A stretch of 6,120 nt of DNA. Origin: Planctomycetota bacterium (GTDB lineage Bacteria > Planctomycetota > UBA8108). The stretch spans positions 41,512 through 47,631 of the forward strand of contig NZOA01000009.1 of NCBI GenBank assembly GCA_002695115.1, read 5' to 3'. Positions 1-5,646 of this stretch are shown piece by piece (position 1 is the stretch's first letter; each line of letters begins with the position of its first letter). A program made the position numbers and the translations under genes. The notes under the pieces are model-generated. The model saw nothing but the letters and a program-made list of their open reading frames with translations, was not told where the DNA came from and did no database searches.

Positions 1-1499
1 TGATCTATGAAACGGACCTGGAGCTGGACATGCTGCTGGCATGGCTGATGCCGGCGGCGATCATGGGAGCCCTGGGGTTCTACCTGCACCAGAAATACCT
101 GAAAGATTACGCGGAGGAAGATCTTCCCGGCCTCTCAAGGAGGGAAGGTTTCCTGCTGGTGGGATTGTCGTGGACCCTGATGATCGCATGGGGAACCATT
201 CCCTTTCTCTTCACGGAACCTCATCTTGATCTTGCAAGTGCCATTTTCGAATCAGCCTCCGGGTTCACGACCACGGGAGCCACGGTTCTCACAGATATCG
301 AAGCGGCCCCCAAGAGCATTCTCCTGTGGAGGTCATTGAGCCACTGGATCGGTGGCATGGGAATTATCGTCCTGTCGGTAGCCATCCTGCCCGAGCTGGC
401 GCTGGGAGGAATGCAGCTATTCTCAGCTGAATCATCCGGCCTCTCCAGCGGCGAGAAACTCGCTCCCCGCATCCGTGAAACCGCCAGCCGTCTCTGGATT
501 CTCTATGCCGCCCTGACGGGTCTCGAGACAATACTGTTGATGTACCCCGGTGGACTGGATCTCTTCGAAGCCGTCAATCATGCCTTTGCCACCACTGCCA
601 CGGGGGGGTTCTCCCCCAATGGCGCGAGCATCGGAGGCTATGAGAATGGCTGGGTAGAGGCGATCATCACCCTCTTCATGGTTCTCGCCGGATTGAACTT
701 CGCCCTGCAGTACAAGGTCTACCTCAACCTTGACTTCGGGCGTCTCTGGAAATCCACGGAGGTACGGATCTATCTCCTGATTCTCGTCACGGCCACCCTG
801 TTGATCGCATGCAACCTGTGGTATGCGCCTGACCCGATCCAGACAACCATCCCGGATATAGAGGATCCCACCGGCTATAAAACTGTCGCCTCCAGCTTCG
901 GCAACTCGCTGCGCTACGGCGGCTTCCAGGTGGTCGCCATCCTGACGACGACGGGATTCGGAACGGCGAATTTTGATCAATGGCCGCTCTTCTCCGTATC
1001 TCTTTTAGTCATCATGATGGCCATAGGCGGCTGCGCGGGATCGACCGCCGGGGGGCTGAAGGTCATCCGAATCCTGGTGCTCTTCAAACACATGGCCAGG
1101 GAATGCGGTCGCCTGCTGATACCTAAACTCGTCAAGCCCATCTCCGTCGACAAGAAGACCATCGACGACTCCATCATCTGGGGAGTCATGGGTTTCATCT
1201 CCCTCTATATCCTCGCCCTGGTAGTCTGTACGGTCATCATGTGCGCCCTCCCCCATGCCACACCCGAAAATGCACCGGCGGGTGAGCAGTGGAGCATGAG
1301 TCTCGAAACCGCCGGCGCCGCCTCTCTCAGCGCGCTCAATTCAATCGGTCCGGGACTCGGGGACGTAGGCCCCGTCAAGAATTACGCCTTCGTCCATCCC
1401 CTTGGCAAGCTGGTCCTGGCGTTCTGCATGCTGCTGGGACGCCTGGAGATCTACAGCCTCCTCATCCTCCTGCTGCCGACCTTCTGGCAGAGGCGCTGA
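1..1499 (+). CDS. trkH: TrkH-type potassium uptake transporter, membrane subunit (5' end off window)
   Basis: This is the pore-forming, multi-pass inner-membrane subunit of a Trk/Ktr-type K+ uptake system, which normally works with a cytoplasmic NAD/nucleotide-binding TrkA/KtrA partner. The frame is open to the left edge: nine in-frame codons (IYETDLELD) precede the first ATG at 30. That ATG is probably internal, and the true start lies upstream. Numbering from the ATG at 30, all four selectivity-filter loops are visible: SGFTTTG (77-83), ATTATGGFS (187-195), LTTTGFG (305-311) and NSIGPGLG (437-444). The conserved GGCAGSTAGG segment (333-342) and the C-terminal LGRLEIYSLLILLLPTFW end (469-486) are also family hallmarks. 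At least 498 residues are present, near full length for TrkH, so only a few dozen are missing. No trkA is visible; it could lie upstream. Assignment to TrkH rather than KtrB rests on length and general resemblance. Confidence 0.96.
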   Translation, partial: IYETDLELDMLLAWLMPAAIMGALGFYLHQKYLKDYAEEDLPGLSRREGFLLVGLSWTLMIAWGTIPFLFTEPHLDLASAIFESASGFTTTGATVLTDIEAAPKSILLWRSLSHWIGGMGIIVLSVAILPELALGGMQLFSAESSGLSSGEKLAPRIRETASRLWILYAALTGLETILLMYPGGLDLFEAVNHAFATTATGGFSPNGASIGGYENGWVEAIITLFMVLAGLNFALQYKVYLNLDFGRLWKSTEVRIYLLILVTATLLIACNLWYAPDPIQTTIPDIEDPTGYKTVASSFGNSLRYGGFQVVAILTTTGFGTANFDQWPLFSVSLLVIMMAIGGCAGSTAGGLKVIRILVLFKHMARECGRLLIPKLVKPISVDKKTIDDSIIWGVMGFISLYILALVVCTVIMCALPHATPENAPAGEQWSMSLETAGAASLSALNSIGPGLGDVGPVKNYAFVHPLGKLVLAFCMLLGRLEIYSLLILLLPTFWQRR

Positions 1500-1556
1500 G
1501 ACCTCCATCCACGCTGCAGGGAAACCCGCTACCCGGAGTAACTGCCGCCTTAAGCG

Positions 1557-1585
1557 TTGCCAGCGGGACGCCCAATTCGCATAAT
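1557..1585 (+). promoter_or_regulatory. Putative sigma70-type promoter for nagB
   Basis: TTGCCA at 1557-1562 (5 of 6 to TTGACA) is followed, after exactly 17 bases, by CATAAT at 1580-1585 (5 of 6 to TATAAT). A start site near 1592 would leave a leader of about 64 bases before the nagB ATG at 1656. It is the best promoter-like match I noticed, and it sits where a promoter is expected, between the end of the transporter gene and the first gene of the nagB set. I see no obvious operator palindrome or amino-sugar repressor site around it. This is sequence matching only. Confidence 0.5.
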
Positions 1586-1655
1586 ACGCGAGCTTCCCGC
1601 CTCCGGAAAATAACAGCGAAAACACCAACCTGCGCGGGAGATGTGAGAACTATCC

Positions 1656-2447
1656 ATGCAAGTCGTAGTCTGTAAAGATGCGGAAGAAGGTGCCGGAATC
1701 GTCACTGAAGAGATCCTGGGCGCCCTCGAGAGCAAGCCTGATCTTGTCCTGGGACTCGCCACCGGCTCCACCCCGATCGGCGTCTACCAGCAGTTGAGCC
1801 TCGCCCACTGTGAAGGCGGTGTGGATTTCTCCGCGGTACGCACATTCAACCTCGATGAATATTGCGACCTCGCAGCGGACCACCCGCAGAGCTACAGGTC
1901 CTTCATGCGCAAGCACCTCTTCAAGGACATCAACATCCCGGAAGAAAACATTCACTTCCCGCCCAGCGAGGGACCCGGGCTGAGGGAGAAATGCCTGCGA
2001 CACGAAGATGAGATCCGCCAGGCTGGCGGGATCAACATCCAGCTGCTTGGAATCGGCTCGAACGGTCACATAGGATTCAATGAGCCCACGTCGTCGCTAG
2101 CCTCCCGCACCCGCATCAAGACCCTTACGGAAAAAACCCTCCGCGACAATTCGAGATTCTACGAGGATCCTTCAGAGCAGCCCCAGGTCGCCAGCACACT
2201 TGGCATCGCCACCATCCTGGATGCCAGGCGTATTCTTCTGCAGGCCTACGGCGAGAAAAAAGCCGAGGCCGTCAAGGCCAGCGTCGAAGGCCCCATCTCG
2301 AGTTACTGGCCCGGCAGCGCGCTGCAGATGCACGCTGACGTCACCTTCATCCTCGACGAAGCTTCCGCGGCGCGGCTGGAGATGATCGAGTACTTCAGAA
2401 AATCCAGAGCGGACCGTGTTCGCCTGCAGGAAGAAAATACGATCTGA
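1656..2447 (+). CDS. nagB: Glucosamine-6-phosphate deaminase (isomerase)
   Basis: Cytoplasmic enzyme that converts glucosamine-6-phosphate to fructose-6-phosphate plus ammonia, the last step by which GlcNAc, chitin sugars and recycled cell-wall amino sugars enter glycolysis. At 263 residues it matches the usual length (E. coli 266). Visible motifs are the phosphate-binding GLATGSTPIG (33-42), FNLDEY with the catalytic-type Asp67, and GIGSNGHIGFNEP (132-144) with His138 and Glu143. E. coli Asp141 is Asn136 here, as in Bacillus-type NagB (G.NGHIGFNEP). SSLASRTRIKTL (146-157) retains the positions that bind the GlcNAc-6P activator in E. coli (Ser146, Arg153, Lys155), and Tyr246 may correspond to E. 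coli Tyr254. The ATG at 1656 is preceded by only a weak purine stretch (GGGAG at 1636-1640, or TGAG at 1644-1647). It is the first gene after a likely promoter and heads a set with the lipoprotein and tatD. Confusion with 6-phosphogluconolactonase is excluded by the NGHIGFNEP and SRTRIKTL motifs. Confidence 0.97.
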   Translation: MQVVVCKDAEEGAGIVTEEILGALESKPDLVLGLATGSTPIGVYQQLSLAHCEGGVDFSAVRTFNLDEYCDLAADHPQSYRSFMRKHLFKDINIPEENIHFPPSEGPGLREKCLRHEDEIRQAGGINIQLLGIGSNGHIGFNEPTSSLASRTRIKTLTEKTLRDNSRFYEDPSEQPQVASTLGIATILDARRILLQAYGEKKAEAVKASVEGPISSYWPGSALQMHADVTFILDEASAARLEMIEYFRKSRADRVRLQEENTI

Positions 2448-2449
2448 GA

Positions 2450-2465
2450 CCTCGGGGCTTCGAGG
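2450..2465 (+). repeat. Small inverted repeat just after nagB stop
   Basis: CCTCG at 2450-2454 pairs with CGAGG at 2461-2465. A G-T wobble can extend this to a six-pair stem with a GGCT loop. It begins three bases after the nagB stop codon. No run of T follows, so it does not look like an intrinsic terminator. At most it could stabilise the nagB 3' end or modestly reduce expression of the next gene. Confidence 0.25.
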
Positions 2466-2509
2466 GACGGAATCCTCCCCCCTGCAGGACAAACGATCAC
2501 CCGGGAAAA

Positions 2510-3598
2510 ATGATCGCACTCCAGGAACGATACTCTTTTTGCCCCCGCCTGCCCGCGGCGACCGCTCTACTCCTGCTCCTGCTGAGTTCCTGCGGCTCTC
2601 CCTCCGGTGGAGAAGCCCCCCGCGCACAGAGCGAACCCTTCGACGGAGGCCGCCCGGAGGGACAAAGCTTCCTCAGGATCGGCAACCGCTCCATAACCGA
2701 GGTGGCCCGTGCCGAATCCTTCATCGCCAGCCGCTGCCTTTTCTACGATGATGGTTTCCTGACACATATAACTCTCGCGGCCTCCCTGAGAGAGGCCCCC
2801 CAGGGCGTGCAGGATGAGCTCTCAGCCCTGCTGGCCGACCTCCAGCGCCGCAGAACGGGAACAGGAGGAGATCCTGCTCCTCCCGCTATCGAAGCAGGGG
2901 CTTCCCGGGGGCGGCGCATCTACCAGCTGCACCCCACGAATGACTGGATTATCGATCTCTCCCTGGATGAATTCCCCGGCGTCCCGGCCACAGTGCGGGT
3001 TGTCTGCAAGCTGCGCATAAAAGGGGAAAAGAACCTGGTTGCCGACGCCAGAGCGCCCCTCTTGCTGAAATACCTCCGGGAAAAAACCGCCGAGGGACTC
3101 CTCGCCCAGATGGACAGGCCACGGGTTCCCCTCGATCGGCATTTCCAGGCCCTCGCGGGTTTTCTCGGCACCGGTGCCCTCTCCGAGTCCGAGCTCAAGA
3201 GGGCGCGGCGCCTGCTGATCGCAAAGGCAGGGAAGAACCCGGCGATCGCGGCGACACTGCTGGATCATCTCGACAGCTTTGACCCCAGCGACCTGGCCGC
3301 CCTCGATTCCGATGGCAGCATCGCGCCGCGTGTTTTCTACCTCGCCTGGTCGGCCAACCGTGGATTGAAAAAACCACTGGGCGAGCTGCTGGTGCTTTCA
3401 CTGGAATACCATGGCGACGCGGTTCTCTTCCAGCGTGCCCTGACGGCCCTCTTCCCGCGCAAGAAGAACAAGCGCCTCTACGCCCTCCATCCCCCCGGCA
3501 GAGACAGGGAGGGCGCGCTGGCGTTTATCAGGTCGCTGCGGGAGATGCTGGCAAGGGTCGAATACCAGGGTGGAAAGGGCTGGACCGTCGAGCCCTGA
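2510..3598 (+). CDS. Unrecognised lipoprotein, 362 residues
   Basis: I do not recognise this family. The N-terminus is a lipoprotein signal: a short basic/polar start, a hydrophobic core at about 16-25 including six leucines in a row, and the lipobox LSSC with Cys28 as the predicted lipidated residue. Residue +2 is Gly and +3 is Ser, with no Asp that would suggest inner-membrane retention in an E. coli-like Lol system. A Gly/Pro/Ser-rich linker follows (29-52). Next comes a region with likely beta segments (about 53-180, including RRIYQL and VRVVCKLRIKG) broken by a Gly/Pro-rich stretch at 115-133. The C-terminal half (about 181-350) looks helical and ends in basic patches (PRKKNKR, 316-322). 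I see no enzyme motif or repeat. The ATG at 2510 is the only plausible start that keeps the signal peptide; its ribosome site is poor (GGGAAAA immediately upstream, AGGA about 20 bases upstream). It lies 62 bases after nagB and 35 before tatD, so co-transcription is likely, but a link to amino-sugar metabolism is only inferred. Confidence 0.88.
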   Translation: MIALQERYSFCPRLPAATALLLLLLSSCGSPSGGEAPRAQSEPFDGGRPEGQSFLRIGNRSITEVARAESFIASRCLFYDDGFLTHITLAASLREAPQGVQDELSALLADLQRRRTGTGGDPAPPAIEAGASRGRRIYQLHPTNDWIIDLSLDEFPGVPATVRVVCKLRIKGEKNLVADARAPLLLKYLREKTAEGLLAQMDRPRVPLDRHFQALAGFLGTGALSESELKRARRLLIAKAGKNPAIAATLLDHLDSFDPSDLAALDSDGSIAPRVFYLAWSANRGLKKPLGELLVLSLEYHGDAVLFQRALTALFPRKKNKRLYALHPPGRDREGALAFIRSLREMLARVEYQGGKGWTVEP

Positions 3599-3633
3599 TC
3601 AAACCGGGTCACGGCTCCCTGCGAACAGGCTAA

Positions 3634-4404
3634 ATGATCGACTCCCACGCCCATCTATACCTTGAAGAATTCGACGAAGACCGTGAGGCTGTCATCGAGC
3701 GGGCACGGGCCGCGGGGATCGAAACGATCATCAACATCGGTATCGATGTCGAGACAAGCTCCCAGGCCATCGGCATGGCGAGGGGAGACGATGGCTTCTT
3801 CGCCAGCGCCGGGATCCATCCCCAGTCGCCGGTAGCTGATCCACAGGCGGCCCTCACCGCTATCCGTGAGCTCATCGAGACGAACCCGGAGGAGACTGTC
3901 GCCGTAGGAGAAATCGGCCTCGATTATTACTGGGACACTGTTCCCCCGGAAGCCCAGTCCGCAATACTCCAGCCCCAGCTGGACCTGGCCCTGGAGCTCG
4001 GCCTGCCGGTCATCTTTCATTGCCGCGAGGCCATCTCCACCCTGCTGGAGCTCCTGGAGGCTCGTGACAGCGTCCCACCCGGCGTCTTTCACTGCTTCGA
4101 AGGCGGCCCCCTGGAGGCCGAACGAGGCCTGGCCCTGGACTTCCACATCTCCTTCGCGGGCAACGTCACCTACAAGAACGCAGAGCGCCTTCAGCAGGCC
4201 GCCGGCACGGTTCCGCTCGATCGTCTACTGCTGGAGACCGACAGCCCCTACCTGCCACCTCACCCCCACAGGGGAAAACGCAACGAGCCTGCCTATACCA
4301 CGCTCACATGTGACTTTCTCGCCGGACTCATGAACCTGTCTCCCCGGGAGGTCGACGAGGCCGCCACGGAAAACACCCGCCGGCTTTTCAGACTCACGGA
4401 ATAG
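3634..4404 (+). CDS. tatD: TatD-family metal-dependent hydrolase (putative DNase)
   Basis: A TIM-barrel member of the amidohydrolase superfamily, related to E. coli TatD/YcfH and B. subtilis YabD. Characterised members are metal-dependent nucleases, with a 3'-5' exonuclease activity reported for E. coli TatD. Metal-ligand motifs are all present: DSHAHL with His5 and His7, VGEIGLDYY with Glu93, IFHCRE with His129, VFHCFEG with His153, and LLLETDSPYL with Asp203. The family-typical PHRGKRNEP (211-219) and a C-terminal TENTRRLFRL (245-254) follow. Its 256 residues equal the normal family length, and the resemblance is somewhat closer to the YabD-like branch. The ATG at 3634 starts directly at the conserved MIDSHAHL and has only a short AGG (3627-3629) before it, so expression may depend on coupling with the lipoprotein gene 35 bases upstream. 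The last 11 bases overlap the end of the opposing coiled-coil gene. The precise substrate cannot be read from sequence. Confidence 0.96.
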   Translation: MIDSHAHLYLEEFDEDREAVIERARAAGIETIINIGIDVETSSQAIGMARGDDGFFASAGIHPQSPVADPQAALTAIRELIETNPEETVAVGEIGLDYYWDTVPPEAQSAILQPQLDLALELGLPVIFHCREAISTLLELLEARDSVPPGVFHCFEGGPLEAERGLALDFHISFAGNVTYKNAERLQQAAGTVPLDRLLLETDSPYLPPHPHRGKRNEPAYTTLTCDFLAGLMNLSPREVDEAATENTRRLFRLTE

Positions 4405-4933
4405 GCGGCTTCAACCCGGCCTTGTCCTCGAGAACCCGCAACCGACGATCGATGTCGAGGTTGACTCGCTCCTGGCTCTTCAGACGTTCATCCAGGGCCT
4501 GGACCTTCAGCGTCCTGCGTTTGAGCTCACCGCTCAGATTCTCCTGCTCACGGGATATCTTCTCGACCAGCCGGGAAAGCGCACCTATCTTCTCCTCGTT
4601 CCTGCCTGCGCTCTCCACCACTTTTTTCAGAGCCGCCTCGGCTGTCCCCAGCCGCTCCCGCGTTTCCTTCATCTGCCCCTGCACCTCCGTGAGCCGCTCT
4701 TTCGCCTGCACCATCTCTTTCTTGAGAAATTCGATGTCCTTCTGGTTTCCGATGATCCTCACCTGGTGTTCCTGGCCCTCCTCCTCCACCTTCTCGATCC
4801 TGATCCTGTGTTCACGGACTTCTTCTCCGATACCACTCCAATTGAGGAGAAAATACCCCCCGAGCCCGGCCATGAAAACGAGCCCGGCAAACGCGACGTT
4901 TTTCATCGACTTCATTTTCTTCTCCAGTTCCAT
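4394..4933 (-). CDS. Membrane-anchored coiled-coil protein of unknown function, 179 residues
   Basis: I do not recognise a named family. The protein has a short basic N-terminus (lysines at 5, 6, 8 and 11) and a single hydrophobic segment at about 12-31 without a clear signal-peptidase site. A long, highly charged helical region (about 35-170) follows, rich in Glu, Lys, Arg and Gln with regularly spaced Ile, Leu and Val, as in a coiled coil. The only helix breakers inside it are isolated glycines. It ends in KPPIP. By the positive-inside rule it should be anchored in the inner membrane with the coil outside the cytoplasm. The ATG at 4933 has a good ribosome site (GAGGGG at 4939-4944, five bases away), and an in-frame stop (4943-4945) rules out a longer form. 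Later ATGs at codons 7 and 10 would shorten the basic tail. It overlaps tatD tail to tail by 11 bases. A scaffold or cell-envelope role is possible but is not shown. Confidence 0.85.
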   Translation of the reverse strand: MELEKKMKSMKNVAFAGLVFMAGLGGYFLLNWSGIGEEVREHRIRIEKVEEEGQEHQVRIIGNQKDIEFLKKEMVQAKERLTEVQGQMKETRERLGTAEAALKKVVESAGRNEEKIGALSRLVEKISREQENLSGELKRRTLKVQALDERLKSQERVNLDIDRRLRVLEDKAGLKPPIP

Positions 4934-5158
4934 AATTGCCCCTCAGCCGCGCCAGGGCTGCCCGGCTACGACAGCCCCCGCGCGCCACAGCCGCCGATAA
5001 AACCGCCCAGGCAGCTTCATCGCGATCTTCACTCAGATTCTTTTCTTTTGCATCGCCATCTGCCGCATTTTCCGCCCCTGCCGGCAACCGTACCGGAGGG
5101 AAGGCTCCCATCCGTAACGCGGTGCTCTTCACCTGGACGCGCTCGAGGGCGCCCGCTC
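4934..5158. other. Gap between two unrecognised minus-strand genes, with ambiguous short reading frames
   Basis: This 225-base stretch holds no gene I can call with confidence. On the minus strand a frame is open from 5177 down to 4812. It could start at GTG 5132 or ATG 5111 and has a purine-first codon pattern (GAA AAT GCG GCA GAT GGC GAT GCA) that looks coding in its middle. However, it lacks a ribosome site, becomes Arg/Gly/Ala-rich, and would overlap the coiled-coil gene by 122 bases. A second frame from GTG 5032 or ATG 5020 ends with TGA at 4943-4945, inside the ribosome site of the coiled-coil gene, and would encode 25 to 29 basic residues. No convincing promoter or terminator is visible. 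Confidence 0.4.
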
Positions 5159-5521
5159 TCAGATCTTGAGATCCAGGTCAACCGTGAAGAGGTAGGTCGA
5201 ATACTGCTCGATCCTGTTGTCTTCCCGGTGGCGAATGATCTGTTCAAAGAAGACCTCGAGTTCGGCATGAACCTGCTCCCCATCCGCTCCCACCGTTCCC
5301 TGGCGGTCCTTCAGAGACCTGATCAGGCTCTTGATCGAACTCTTCAGGCGTTCGGAGGAAAGCGCGCTCCCGAGACCTCTTTCGATGAAACGGGAAATCT
5401 CCTCCAGCTTATGGCTGAATGGCCCTTTACGACGCTGCAGGATGTCATTCACCCTGGCGGCGATTTCACCTTTCCAATTGGCATTAAAGGTATCCGCTGT
5501 AAGCGTTTCGTAGACGGGCAT
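5159..5521 (-). CDS. Unrecognised 120-residue, mostly helical soluble protein
   Basis: No family is recognised. There is no signal peptide or membrane segment, so it should be cytoplasmic. The sequence looks mainly alpha-helical with amphipathic stretches (about 16-30, 35-50, 54-72 and 80-97). Basic and acidic residues are mixed, with basic clusters around QRRKG (29-33) and RSLKDRQ (68-74). It ends in a possible beta strand (TYLFTVDLDLKI, 109-120). Codon use is consistent with real coding throughout. The ATG at 5521 has a clear ribosome site (GAGGA at 5529-5533, seven bases away). The open frame upstream back to a stop at 5573-5575 contains no ATG, GTG or TTG start. It lies 125 bases downstream of murQ on the same strand and could be on its transcript; no promoter or terminator is convincing in between. 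DNA or RNA binding would be a guess. Confidence 0.85.
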   Translation of the reverse strand: MPVYETLTADTFNANWKGEIAARVNDILQRRKGPFSHKLEEISRFIERGLGSALSSERLKSSIKSLIRSLKDRQGTVGADGEQVHAELEVFFEQIIRHREDNRIEQYSTYLFTVDLDLKI

Positions 5522-5646
5522 TGAGAAATCCTCGCCAGAAAGCAGGTTCAGAAGCGAAAAAGATTCAGTGCATCAGGGTACCACGAGCCGAGGGAGGCGT
5601 CCAACCTGGCCGGGAAAATACCGCAAGTCCCTTTCTGAGAAAAGAG

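Noticed and set aside
30..32. ATG as the start of the TrkH gene
   Set aside because: The frame is open to the window edge, and the preceding codons (IYETDLELD) fit the membrane protein's N-terminal region. The true start is most likely upstream.
432..980. Minus-strand reading frame of 182 codons inside trkH
   Set aside because: It is fully antisense to a confidently identified transporter gene, as expected in GC-rich DNA, and has no recognisable motif.
1500..1655. Intrinsic terminator after the TrkH gene
   Set aside because: I saw only very short complementary words and no T-run after any hairpin.
4766..5524. Long plus-strand reading frame (252 codons) opposite the two unknown minus-strand genes
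   Set aside because: The product is rich in Pro, His and Arg without domain character and has no ribosome site. The minus strand has two well-formed genes with good ribosome sites and natural codon use.
5522..5646. Promoter or terminator between murQ and the 120-residue gene
   Set aside because: Best minus-strand box pairs (for example TTGGAC with TACCCT) match only about half of consensus, and the CTTTCT/AGAAAAG palindrome near the murQ stop is weak with no T-run.
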